DNA from: Rhopalosiphum padi
Lineage: Eukaryota > Arthropoda > Insecta > Hemiptera > Aphididae
Length of the DNA: 64,000 bases
Direction: 5' to 3'
NCBI RefSeq assembly: GCF_020882245.1
Contig: NC_083598.1
Location: 17,663,178-17,727,177 of the forward strand
The position numbers were made by a program, and so were the translations under genes. Under the pieces are notes generated by a model, which made no database searches, was not told where the DNA came from, and saw only the letters and a program-made list of their open reading frames with translations. Below, piece by piece: positions 28,123-40,100 of the stretch (within the stretch, counting starts at the first letter, position 1; each line of letters opens with the position of its first letter).

Positions 28123-29086
28123 TAGTTGCGCCACCTCAGATCCTAATACCATATTAGAATACTAATTGCTGCTTTTTGTTATGTATGCCGCATATTTGAT
28201 ACAAGTGATGTTGAACCAGCATGGACTAAGACTGGACTTAGTAATTGGTAATAAACAAGTTTATATTATTCTCTTTTAATAATATTAATAATGAAATAAT
28301 CATAATACTCATACATTTTCAATATAATCCAGTTTACTGATAAATTAAATAAGCACAAAACGTCCAAAAATCATTTAACAAATATATCAAAGATGGAAGC
28401 TTTTAAATCAAGTAAAAAAACTGGATGTGTTCAATCTTAAGTCATAAGTGCTCACAATGAAATAGTAATGAAAAATCGCATGTATACTTTAAATATTATC
28501 GAAATAGTTTTATATCTTGCAAAACAAGGTGTTTCATTTCGTGGTCACCGTGAAGATTCTGATTCATGTAACAACCAAGGTACTATATATAAATTATAAA
28601 CAATAAATAACATAAGTAATAAAAATATATTTAAATATTTTAAAGGTAATTTTTTGGAACTTTCAATGTTTTCTCTAAATGTGTATTGGACTTTAAAGAA
28701 TATCATGATGAAAAAATTAACTTCACTAGTTGGAAAATACAAGAAAGAAAGTATTCTGCAAATTAGTGCAGATAATATAAGATTGACTATTATTAAGAAA
28801 ATAATAGCTACTGGATTTTTTGCAATAATGATTGATGAAGCGAGTACATATAATTATAATATTTTTGTTTAATTTTAGATTAGCAAGAACAACTATCGAT
28901 ATGTGTTCGATTCGTTAATGTCATGTTTAGTCATAGAAGAAAGATTTTTAGAGTTTGTGGATGTCTCAGACGGGCAAGATGCAAAACCACATTATCTTGG
29001 CCCTTTTTAACTGTTTTGAAACAGCAACTTGTTAAGCGGTTCATAACTGTAGCACCCCCAAGATTTGAACTCTAGTTGCGCCACTG
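28123..29086 (+). mobile_element. Decayed hAT-type element, ZMYM1/DUF4371-like transposase fragment
   Basis: Coding blocks in family order are interrupted by breaks. At 28168-28248 the frame reads AAFCYVCRIFDTSDV and then WTKTGLSNW, a TTF-type zinc-finger region. From 28333 it reads DKLNKHKTSKNH, then SAHNEIVMKN and LAKQGVSFRGHRED. From 28646 it reads FLELSMF, then ILQISADNI and IIATGFFAIMIDEAS, the start of the RNase H-like catalytic region (MIDE). Further on are EQLSICVRFVNV and, in another frame, EERFLEFVDVSDGQDA up to about 28990. A stop lies at 28438-28440, another just before EQLS (near 28883), and a frameshift near 28930. The rest of the transposase is deleted. The 3' end CTAGTTGCGCCACTG (29072-29086) fits a hAT terminus; its core TAGTTGCGCCAC also occurs at 28123-28134 in the same orientation. 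Confidence 0.8.
28580..28645 (+). other. 66-bp intron retained inside the hAT relic
   Basis: The interval begins GTACTATA and ends TTTTAAAG. Removing it joins codons ...AAC AAC CAA G|GT AAT TTT TTG GAA and restores the family reading RGHRED...NFLEL in one frame. This is what a spliced intron in the source transposase gene would give, kept because the copy moved as DNA. A second, shorter GT...AG interval (about 28844-28879) may be another intron, but the joined frame then meets a TAG. Confidence 0.65.
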
Positions 29087-29197
29087 ATCATTATACTATC
29101 GAAAACCGCTAATACCACGTAAAAAAAATGATTAGTTATTGATATTGAATTTACATTCAAATTATATTATAGGAATTATATTTACGAGTACGTGTAC

Positions 29198-29435
29198 CAG
29201 TGATCCAGTGTACTTTTCCCCCAAGACGTTTACCGGCGTAACCAGCAATGTGGGCACCCATGCTGAAACCTATAATGTGTATACCGTCGTTGCTCTGAGA
29301 CGTGTTTTCCGTCATCGTCGTTATCATTTCACCTATATAGTTTCCGATTTCTTTGGAACGTAACCGGGCCGTAAAGTACGGCAAATCCAACCCAATCACG
29401 CTCCAGTCCACGCACACCACATTGTAATCGTACAA
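29198..29435 (-). pseudogene. Pancreatic-lipase-family exon, orphaned and acceptor-less
   Basis: The minus strand encodes YDYNVVCVDW, an LPYFTARLRSKEIGNYIGEM segment and HIIGFSMGAHIAGYAGKRLG ending in HWITG. This is the core of the animal triacylglycerol lipase family (alpha/beta hydrolase): the NVVVVDW strand and the nucleophile elbow GxSxGAH, with the catalytic Ser at 29262-29264. The family's next motif, DPAGP with the catalytic Asp, is absent, because the exon ends in a plausible donor (ACTG|GTACAC at 29198/29197), phase 1. At the other end there is no AG: upstream of YDYN lie no acceptor, a TAA in frame and LINE sequence. So this is one of several exons, broken at its 5' edge. If a parent gene exists it would be a secreted lipase or yolk-protein-like enzyme, but here no partner exon is visible and it cannot make a product alone. 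Confidence 0.75.
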
Positions 29436-29436
29436 C

Positions 29437-31200
29437 GAAATGTTAGAATTTAATGTAGTTTACAAAATTGATGTATTGCTATACGTAAGCGCTTTGTTAA
29501 ATAGTTGCAATGTAGATTCCATCTCAAATATTTATCAATAGTAATACCCAAATATCTTATACTTTGTACTCTTTGAATTTGTTTACATAATATTATGACC
29601 GTAGGTATTATTATTTATTACGTGTTTCGTTATTTTCACAAAAGTGAATAGTAAAATAATTTGGAGGAATATTCATGCTATTTGTAGTAAAAGTCTTGTT
29701 AATATTAAGTGACAACTGAATGTCAATAGACGTATAACTTTTTTTAGTTCACACGTTGCTTTGATGTGAACGGATTCCCATATTTTGTAAGAAAAGAGTA
29801 AACACGTATTGTCAACATATGTGACGATTTGTTCGTCTATTTTAGTATTACATACATTATTTGTATACAATATGAAAAAAATCTTAATACATTACCCTTA
29901 AACCTTAGCACTTAAATAATGTAATTATAACTTCTGTTTTAAATTTATCGGGTAATTTATAGTTTTTAATAGTTAGATTATATATCTTACCAAACGATCT
30001 AAATAATCCAATATAATTTTAATAATTTATAATAATTACTTTATTGAGACCAGCCGCAGTATATATTTAATAGTTTTTAACGTTTACAAAACATCTTGTC
30101 CAGTTATTTGATATTTCTATATTAAAAATATTATCAAAAGAATTTTATAAAATGGTATATCTTCATGTATAGGATTTTCGTCTTTCATACTATTTTCAGC
30201 TAGTATCTGACTTATTTAATGAAAAAAAGTGTTAAAAATATTTGAAATCTTATATAAACCATATGATATATAAGATTAAGTTAATTTTGGGTTGGATTCC
30301 AGCATTATTAAATTTATTTTTACAAAAATACCTTTTTGAAAGTCTCAATATGTCAATTTATTTTTATAATTAGGTAGTACAATAATATGATAATAATATC
30401 ACATGTAATGATATGTAAGGTTTCGTTGTTTGATCGTTTTTCTTATTTTCACTGAGAGATGTATTGCTTTTTGCGTGTTGAATATTATATAGTAAGCCAG
30501 TTGTCATCCATAATCCATTTTTACTTTGAATATATTATGCTTTGATTGTAATGGTTGATTTTATAGCAATATTGATTTTTTCATAAAATATATCACAGCA
30601 TTTATCTATATTAGTATTAAGATACAAATCTACCAATATTTTAGATTTAAACTTATTGTTTACTTCATTTTCTGTTCAATTTAATTATTATATTGAAGTT
30701 TTAGTATTATATTAATTATATCGCTATTGCTAAATCAGTTGAGATATGAGCAGTTATATTTGTTTATATAACGACAGCTTCAAATTTATTTATTAAGTTG
30801 TTATTTTTTACAAATACATGATCAATACAAGAGTGTCTCACATTAAGTATCCGGCGTTTTAGTAAATAATTAATAATAAGGATGTAAATCCAAATAATAA
30901 CAGTGTGTCCAGATAATTATTACTAATTGAGTTTATACCGACCATGTTTATATTTATATCTCCTAGTAATGCTATAATACCATTTAAATTATTTTCATTT
31001 GGTAATATTATTTAGAGTGGTGAAAAATTCCCGAATATCATAATATGATGGTAGTCTATATTATATAATATAATATTATTGGATTATTCAAAATATTTAC
31101 TTTTAGTTTAACAATAGGTATTTGAATCTAAACATTCAAATTCAAAGAAATAGACACTTACATTATCTATACATTTTTTATTTTAAAAATGTAATGTACA
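29437..31200 (-). mobile_element. Truncated non-LTR retrotransposon (LINE), ORF2 endonuclease-RT relic
   Basis: Read on the minus strand, ORF2 motifs appear in order with many frame breaks. Endonuclease: YRLPSYYDIREFF (near 31060), ALLGDININ (about 30949-30975) and SCIDHVFVKN (near 30809-30833). Linker: DKCCDIFYEKINIAIKS and WMTTGLLYNIQHAK (about 30480-30620), then NKFNNAGIQPK (near 30300). Reverse transcriptase: AAGLNKV (near 30040), LPDKFKTEVIITLFK (near 29925), and the catalytic box read as YVDNT instead of YADDT (29805-29819). Thumb: LNINKT (29692-29709) and RYLGITIDKYLRW (about 29520-29560). Between FKTEVI and the catalytic box most of the RT palm is deleted. ORF1, the C-terminal zinc region, the 3' UTR and tail are missing. 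Architecture and motif wording fit the jockey/CR1-like APE-type LINEs; the clade is inference. Not functional. Confidence 0.8.
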
Positions 31201-32160
31201 ATCAGTTGACACGATAAGAATATAGGTTGAGTTAAAAAAAACATGAATAATATACTTTGATGAAAAAAACCACCCAGTGATTACACTTGCTATGAAGAGG
31301 TTAAATGTGTATGTTAATTATGTAAAAGAACTCGGCGCCACATATGCTATAATCACCTTGGAAGATTGCCGGGTATGGTAGCAGACGCTAAGTTTTTTAA
31401 TTAAAGAATTTGTATGAAAAGTTATTTTTTTATACAGAACAATAAATCATTCCATCATTTTGATTTCTTTTAATTTTTTTTTATAAGTTATTTTAACCAT
31501 AGAGGCATAGATTAATATATTGCAAACGTCATATCATATTTCGGTTAATACATAAAAATTTTCTATTTTCAAAAAAACTTGTAGTAATTATCTATATTCT
31601 ATACTAGAATTTATACTTCTTATATTATAGCACAAAATATTTAAAACCAAACCGTCCAAAATTATATAATTATATATAATCTAGAAAGAACAGAAATAAT
31701 TAGTAGTATAATTCGTAAAAGTAAGTATACATTTTAATTAAAATTAATTATTTCATAAATTATAAGCTATTATATAATATACTGACTAGTAAGTAAAAAT
31801 TGATAAACTATTTTCATCTTTTATAAATAAAGTAAGTTATGGGAAAAGTTTATTATTCTTAAACCATACAGATTTATAGTTTTTTTTTTTTTTTTGCAAA
31901 CAGTTTTGTATTATAAAAATGGTTCTTATTACTTATTATTAGTTTGTATAAAATAATTGTTTACATAAATAACCAATTTTTCTAATTTTTATTAATATCA
32001 GTCGTTGATAAACGTTTTATTTTCACCAAGTTCATTAGATTAATCATTTCATTTTTTGATTTTAGAGTTGTAATAATTTAACCAGGTTTTTCAAACACAT
32101 TTTTCGCGCAAAACATACACTTTTCACAGAAAACTTCCCTTCAACTGCCAAAAAAATGTC
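31201..32160. other. AT-rich noncoding DNA
   Basis: No gene is recognised. A patch at 31277-31390 is slightly GC-richer and open in a + frame (VITLAMKRLNVYVNYVKELG...), with no known family. A poly-T tract lies at 31880-31895. Confidence 0.45.
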
Positions 32161-32400
32161 ATCAACTATTTGGAACAGTACTCATATTTTTGTTTCGATA
32201 ATCCAATTATTTCGATATGTTTGTCAATTGGTTCTTGTACCATAATCCATTATGTTTTTACGGTTATATGGTTGTATAATTTCGCTTTTTAATTTATGAC
32301 TTTTTTTTTAGTTGTCTGTTTTCTTTCTAGATTTTTTTTATCAAATTTACTAGATTTACTAGATCTCAAAATTGTGTAATTAAGTCTTCAAATTATTTGT

Positions 32401-32595
32401 TCATAAAATGTATGAACTCTGTGAGGCATAGTAGCTGCTTGTTAGAAACACAATTACATTTTTCCACTTTACTTTTGTGTTTATATTAGCCACTGGTGTA
32501 ATAGAAACTTCTAAATTTAATGCAACACCAGGTGTCCTTTCAGTAGGGAATAAATTTCCTAAAACTAGCCTTAATACCTGCACAAGCAAAACGTA
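32401..32595 (-). other. Coding-like minus-strand segment, unrecognised
   Basis: Preceded by TTTTGCTTGTGCAG, a good splice acceptor shape ending at 32580, the minus strand reads VLRLVLGNLFPTERTPG and then VALNLEVSITPVANI up to KVKWKN. After this comes AAAAAT|GTAATTG, a possible donor at about 32458. Composition is much more protein-like than background. Further along the same strand (32100-32350) other frames show Lys/Leu-rich pieces, suggesting a longer decayed transposon or pseudogene. I cannot name a family, and both splice sites could be chance. Confidence 0.2.
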
Positions 32596-34131
32596 AGAAT
32601 ATCTCTCATTTTGAGCACTTTATTTTGTCATTGTCGAAAATCTCTTCATAGCATATAACGCATAGTGACATGTTATGTAAGCTGGTAATTTAGATTGAGA
32701 TACGCGACCAGAAGCGATTAAATACAATTTTCGGTACTACACATGAAAATCTTTATCGTTTATAACCTAATAATTAGATTTATAATGGTATGATAGGTGA
32801 ATACATATATTCATGATAGCAATGCGAATGCATAATTCATACATTTTAATATAAAGTAATAAAAAAAAATATATATTAATTTATATTATATCAATATCTA
32901 TTATAAAAGGAAAAATTAGTTCTGAATAAATCTTGTAAAATGTCTATGTATGCAATATGCACTTAATATGAGCTATATCCATTTGTTATAAACTTCACCT
33001 TAAATACTAAATAATACACAATCAACAACTATAAGTAGTTAAGTAGAGTAGATACACGACGCAAGTTTATTATTGTCATATTATCGTTGTTGATATTAAT
33101 AATAATAAATTATACTGTAAAATTCTTCTTATACTTTACTATTTTAATAAAATTAATTTTATTCGTAACTCGAATTAGGTACTCATGCCTCATAGTTCAC
33201 ATATAATATGTAAAAATCATAAATTTATAGCATAGTGATTAAAATAAATAAATAATATATAAATTTAATTTTTTGTAGGGGTACATTATAGGCTATTTAG
33301 GCTATATTTAAATTAACTAGATAAGCACATTCTTTATCCAAGCTAAATATTAGTTAAATTAAAACATAATAATTATCTAATCTCTAATTTAAAAGATAAT
33401 AAATTGAAATGTATATCGTACCTAAATAGTTCCCAAAACTACTCAGTAGATGTTATTTGATAAATGATTCGTATTATGTACAAATTATAAAGATCGGCTA
33501 CTGAAGAATTATAAACAAAAAAGATGCGGCTAATTCGAAATCGAATCCGATTTACGATGAATAAGGGAGAAGAAGGCGTGACACATTTTTCTTTTTACGT
33601 GTCCGTATAATATATTAATATTGTAATGTATCATCATTCAGAGTAATCGAACACAGTATATCGTGCAGTACAATTAGATCCATATCAATTTATCACGACT
33701 ATATAATTATTATCTGAATCAAACGTTCAGACGAAAATTGTCTCGAAACGTACGGAACGAGGAAAATTCCAATTATCGCTTTACATACGATTTTTGAGGA
33801 ACTCTTATTTCGGGTCAGGTTACAAATTATATTATATTACGTAGGAGCCTATATATTATACAAACGGTAATACGTATTATTAATATTTTAATTATTATAT
33901 TGCAGTCGCACATTTCATTGTTGTTATTTTTTTTTTTTTGTATATGCCTGCTATACATAGACGCGCATATCTATCGCGAGCCCGCGGCACCGTAACTCTT
34001 TTTTTCTTCTAATACGATTAATAATGCACGTGTGATCCTTTTAATAACATAATGTTGTATGCATCGAACACGTCATTTCCAGGGTGGTCCGATGAGCTCG
34101 ACCGCTGTGTACAACGATCACTGTCTCACTG

Positions 34132-34147
34132 TCTCTCTCTCTCTCTT
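34132..34147. repeat. (TC)n microsatellite
   Basis: A run of TC dinucleotides, seen directly, inside a modestly GC-rich patch. Confidence 0.85.
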
Positions 34148-35476
34148 TCACCACGGTTCCGGATAGGCAAAGTCGTATAACAGTGTACCAGCTATTTAAA
34201 ATGACATTTATCGTCTAAAAGTTAACAAATAATTCGCACAATGAAAACGACAAAAACAATAACACCATTTCAGCCTATACTTTATTGGTGTAGTAATTTT
34301 TTTTATTTAAATGTTGAACACATTAAAATTAAACGTAGAAATAATGTCGTTTTATATTTATACATAACACGAGTGTATAACCCATAATAATATAATCAAA
34401 TAAATTTTTTTTCCATTATTTAAATCGAAAATAAAAAACTTCAGTAGTTAGAACATATTGTTTAATAACTTAAATAATTTTATCTATCTCCATTAAGCAT
34501 GCTTGTGATGGAGATAAAGGGTTACCGGTTGTGTGTATATATATACCTAATATATAAAATCAAAATAAACTTGGTATTACATTTTACTCAAATTCCACAT
34601 AATTTATATTAATTAAGAGATAGAGAAAGAGAGATAAAAACAAAAAAAAACATTGTTTATATTTTATACTTGCCAAAAAAAAGATAAAAGATATTTATAC
34701 AAGACATTTATACTATATATAGAGGTATAAACACGTTTAGAATTTAAATATTATTCAAAATTTAAGCTATCTATTTACACATTACTTAAGAGTTATTATA
34801 ATGTTTTGAATATAATATACCTATAGATTTTGTTAAGACATGTGTAACACATTTAAACATTTTGCTACATGCAGAAACAATGCTCTACATTATTTTTTAT
34901 TTAAATTGCATCTTTATTCTTCATTACACCAGTTATTAATATTTTGGTATTTACTCATAAAATGAAAATTATTGTATACATTAATTTTAACAAAAAATAC
35001 GAGTAACTTAATGCATTATAGATTTGATGTGTCTAAGTAGAACCTTTAGGTTTTTGTAGTACATATTATACATATATTATAAAGTTCGTGACAAGTACGT
35101 TATACAATTCAAGACAGCCGTTTGTTTGACCACAAATTTTCACTGGAATTTGTGTTTATGATAATTTTATATGTAAATATTTGACTGCTGTGTCGTTTAT
35201 CGTTATTTTGTAATAGTTATTAGTTATGGTATAGTTCTATCCGATAATATTCTGGACACTGTTTGCTGTTTGATACAACCAATTGCACGTGTGCTGCAAA
35301 GGTAATGCAAGTTTCGTCATCGTATACTCATATAATATTATATCATATAAACTAACAAAGTAACAAAGCTTCTATGCAGAGAGCGTTAAAAATTAAAAAA
35401 AAAAAACATAATTATTTATTTGATAATATTAGTATTGGCTCTTTGGTTTTTCACCAGTTATAATAAATCGTTCATT

Positions 35477-35494
35477 AAAAAAAAAAAAAAAAAA
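35477..35494. repeat. Poly-A tract (18 A)
   Basis: Eighteen consecutive A bases. No LINE or SINE body could be recognised upstream, so it is recorded only as a homopolymer. Confidence 0.85.
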
Positions 35495-38403
35495 CGATGA
35501 AGTTTAAACAAATTTTTATTCTAAAATTAAAGCCATTATTTAGATTTGTTTTTCAGAACCGTACATTTTTTTTATTTTTTGTTTTGTTGAAGGTTATGAT
35601 ACGATTTTGTTGCATGGTTTATATGTGTATAGTTTTTATAAATGAACGCAACATTTTTTTTTTCTTTTCGTGGAACGCGGAATTTTCTTGAAGCGTACAA
35701 TAGCTGCTGAACTAGGAAACATTGTAATGTCAACTCTATAGCAGACTCCTTCATAATATTATGTATCCATCTGACCTCAATCCCATGAAATAAGGTCAAT
35801 ACTTTTATTGTTTATTTGTTTTGATATATTTGTTATATTATTGTAGGTATAGATGGTTGTAATTTGTAATAATATGTACTTACACTAGACGAGTTTATAC
35901 AATCGCTCATCTCGTTATTTTTATTATTTTTTTGTAATGAACATAATATTATTATAACGATACAATAACAATGCCGCTATTATTTGTTTGGATTAATTCG
36001 TGTCTTATATTCGAATAGCGATACGGTCATGTGTGTGGATTAGTATATAATATTAATATGTTGTTATTAAATACATACATGATAGTTATAATATAATATA
36101 CATTATAATGTATATATATACTATACACAGAGCAGCATTCGTTGCTAATTAATTTGTTGAGACCTACAATTTAAAGTATAGGGAAAAACCGTTCGCGTCC
36201 AAAAAAAATAAAAAAAATACTTAAACCACCAGGGAGACATTGTCACCAACACGCCACACGTTCACCTTTTTCTTTATCCATAGTATTATACATTTGTATT
36301 GAATAATACAGCAAATAAGTTGTAAGAAATAGTACTATTTTTGTGACCTGTCTGAACATTTGGAACCGCCTTGCTGATCATTTACTCTTTTATGCCAAGA
36401 CAATTTTGCGTGTAGTTAATTAGTTAAAAATTAAATAGTTACCTATAATTTGTGTTTTCTTGAGTATTAAAATTGTTTGAAACAGAGACTCGATCGTCAC
36501 GTGACCCAATATTGACGTATTTCGTTATTTTAGCACTATTTTTTTTATATATAATTATGGAACGCGAAACGATTGTTGACATATTTTAATGTAGGTATCA
36601 TCGAACCAGTAATAAAATAGAAATCTATTTAACAAATTGTAGACCATGAAACGTGAAAACCAATAACGTATTTTAATAATAGTATATAATATAATTATTA
36701 ATTATGAATATATTGTGTTGATGATATCGATAAATGATATGAAAATTGAAAGTATAATTGTATTGCCATTAATGCCATTATTTAAGAAAGAATAATTATA
36801 AGTACCTAAGATATAATCATTTGTAATAAAAAACATTATTTTTCCTGGGAATGACCTTTAGTACCTATCCTTATTTAGTTGTTTATGCAATGAACACTTT
36901 AAATTTATTAAAATCGATAAAGGTAGCACAATACATACCTAATAAATAATCAACATATAAATTATAATTTATCACACCATTTCAAGCCATTCCTAATAAT
37001 AATAAATTAATAAATATGTATTTTTTCAAAAGTATACACTCAAATATCATAAAAACAATCAATAAAAAAAATAAGTGCATATAAAATGTAAAGTACAAAT
37101 ATAAAACCTTTACAAATACCTTTTAAGTTTGTTCCAGTTTATAAAAATTTAAAAGTGAACAATTATAAATTATAATATACCTTATTATATTCACTCCAAA
37201 ATATTTTTTTCGTCTATGTAATTCTTTAATAAGAATTAAAAAAAAAACATTCTAAGTATATTTATAATCTCGTGTTACTTTTATTTATAAAATTAATTTG
37301 AATGTAATCTTAATTGAAATATTTTAAATTGAATACGCCGTAAAAACTTATCATTTAAAATTAACTGTAAAATTTGTTTGAACTTTGCGTATGTTTTGGA
37401 AAGAATCATTTATTTAAAAAACGTAAGTTGTTACAAATTATTATTAAAAAAGAAACCAAAATTCATTTTACACTTATCTTTGTAGTTTTATTAAACTGTT
37501 TTTAAAGAGCACCGAATCTGCATAATATACAAAGACATATTTTAATTGGTAATGTATTTTATTTTATCATTTGAAAAAATCGTTTTAACTTTGATGAATA
37601 TTATTTTGACTAACCCACTATAATAATTTCTATAATTTCGTTCTAAGTTATAAAAGTAATTTGTTTAACTACTTAAAATAGTTTGTCCAAATGTCATTGA
37701 ACAAATTGGATAAAGTAATAAGCTTCATCATCTGATAGTACAACGTAATATGGTCACTATTTACAACAATATACTATTATATAATATTGCAGTAGATACT
37801 ATCCCAAGTAACAATTTTCATTGATAAAGGTTGATAAATAGCGAGGTCTCATTTAAGTCTCAGCGAATGTATACGAGTTAAGTTTTAATCGGAAAACGGT
37901 CGATGGTTTATTATATTACCTTCCATTGTTATTTTTGCAAAATGGTACACATTATTAGAACAGTCATCATAACAATAATAATATACCCACTATTATAAGC
38001 GTGTACGATATAACATCTGCACAACTGAAAGATAAGTACATAATATATTCGATTACTAATAACAACTTAATTATTATCGCCAGACAGGTCTTTAGTTTTA
38101 ACGCGGATGCTGATTAACACGTGTCGTGTGAGGTATTTTGCTGTTTCAACAATATTATAATGTGTCTTTTGTATGTAGCGTAAAATAAATAATATTTTAA
38201 CCCGCAAGCTGAATGTTGTATAAACAGCGTCACACGTTACAGTAAGCGTTTTTCGGGATGTACCTATCTGTTTTTATAATTATAAATTAATATATTATAT
38301 TTAGTGTATTTACAAACTATTATTATTGACTATTAAAATTAATGGAATGAATATGCAATTTGCAAATTGTGACTTGACCTGAGTGTTTACTACTTCTTCT
38401 TCC

Positions 38404-38437
<34 letters not shown>
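38404..38437. repeat. (AAT)n microsatellite
   Basis: A clean run of AAT trinucleotides; it generates the isoleucine run of the frame at 38383-38682. Confidence 0.9.
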
Positions 38438-38439
<2 letters not shown>

Positions 38440-38474
38440 CGAAACATTTTATATATTTCCCAGTCCATTTACTT

Positions 38475-38690
38475 AAACGTCTTGGAAACGTCCCCCGGTG
38501 TCACGTACATTATTAATACCGTTTTGGGATATCAGTGCCCCCTTCAAAAGTACTTCAAGCCCCGTTCCGCTACCCACTCCTGTACCGCTGCCGATCGCGA
38601 CGCCACCATCATCCCCTCAACTCCTTCCCGCTCGTCACCAGTGCTCGAAACATGGTATATACTCGTCCGGGAAATTCGATAAACATTACG
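38475..38690. other. GC-rich coding-like patch, unassigned
   Basis: An isolated block with protein-like frames on both strands. On the minus strand a 41-codon frame without ATG (about 38478-38600) reads GSGTGVGSGTG followed by LEVLLKGALISQNGINNV. On the plus strand one frame reads DISAPFKSTSSPVPLPTPVP. Both derive from a C/T-rich near-repeat (CCCGTTCCGCTACCCACTCC...), so at most one is real and possibly neither is. It may be a transposon relic or a short exon. No family was recognised. Confidence 0.2.
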
Positions 38691-38699
38691 ACCGCCACC

Positions 38700-40100
38700 C
38701 TACGCGTGCGTATACCTATATAATATATATTTATATATATATATTACACTATTACGACCACGACAATCCCTAAACTCCCCTTTCGTAGCCATCCCTTTCA
38801 AAGGCGTCTCACACATATTATAATTTTATTAATATTTGAATATAGACGAGACGTATGATTTTCGTTGTATTTAACTGTGTACAGGTATAAGCATGACCTA
38901 TTATTATAATATTGTGTTGACAAGCCTTTCAAATTAAATTGTTACCTAACGTTTATAAAATAATATTATGTTCACTTATATTTATCAATCGTGATTTTTG
39001 ACGCGTAAACATCTATTTGAGACCTCGGAAAAACTATATATTCCGTAATTATTTTCACAGAAGAGTGAATGTCTTTCAGAGATAAAAGATATGTTTTCAT
39101 GAAAAAAAAAATATTTTAGCTGAATGTACAGTTACAAGGAAAACAGTAAATTAAACCTATAATACTCTTAGAAGGTATAGTAGTAAACGAATAAATGTAT
39201 TTAACACTTCGTCTCGTTTAAAACTTCTTCAATTTCTACGAACAAAATTGCAAAAGACGAGTAAAATAAATAAGGATCACAAAAAACGTAAAAATATTTA
39301 ATTTTTATTACTATAAATATTGTACCGCTACAAGCGATAATGAGCATTGAAATTAAAATCAAATGTGAATTTCAATAATATAGACAATATTAAAATATAT
39401 TATGCACATACGAAAATCTGATATAAATCTGCTTTTATATAATTACTTTATAAAGCTATGAGTACTTACTGCAGATTACTAATATTGTAAACCGTAAATA
39501 AGGTCAACGTAATTATATTTTATCATAATATTATTTAGTTAAAGGTATGAATGACCTTTGAGTTTGTGGTTTACGGCGTTATATAATAATCGGATTTAAT
39601 TATTCGAGTATAGGTTGGTCGATAGTGGACGGTGGCGGTGGTCGCAATGACTTTCGTCGTCCAGCGTTTTCGTTATATCTACATATTTTCAGAATGGCGT
39701 TTCGTAAGAAATCGGTAGCATATAATGGCAGCAGGAACAAAGACTAGAAACGAATCGATAATGTATAGACAACACATATAATATAATTGCTTAAGTATAT
39801 AAACATTATAACTATAAAGGTACTCAATATTATTTTGTAATGTGCTAGAACAGGCGTTATTAGCTATAGGTGTTAAAGAAGGTTTTAGAATCCTGACTGT
39901 TTTTGAGGAACATTTCCAAAGCCCTTCACATCCTTCTACAGTCTACACCGTTCTGAAAAAAAAACTTAAAAAAATCACTAACTTACCCACATAACCCTGC
40001 ATTTTTAAACTATATTTATTGAATATATTATGACGTATATACAATTTATAACTTAAAACCGTTCGGCGTTTATAATTCAAAACAAATAGTGTTTAATATT
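38700..40100. other. AT-rich noncoding DNA
   Basis: No gene is recognised. TA-rich tracts lie near 38716-38742. A 50-codon open frame at 39842-39994 was considered and rejected. Confidence 0.5.

Larger units (their letters stand above)
32641..38403. other. AT-rich noncoding DNA
   Basis: About 5.8 kb without a recognisable gene. It has a CT microsatellite at 34132-34147 inside a GC-richer patch (33960-34190), an 18-base poly-A at 35477-35494 and many A/T runs. The 64- and 75-residue frames near 35500-35800 are Phe/Tyr-rich chance frames. Confidence 0.5.

Noticed and set aside
39842..39994. 50-codon + frame reading VLEQALLAIGVKEGFRIL...
   Set aside because: Protein-like at first sight but begins at GTG, lacks splice context, ends in a Lys run and matches no family I know.
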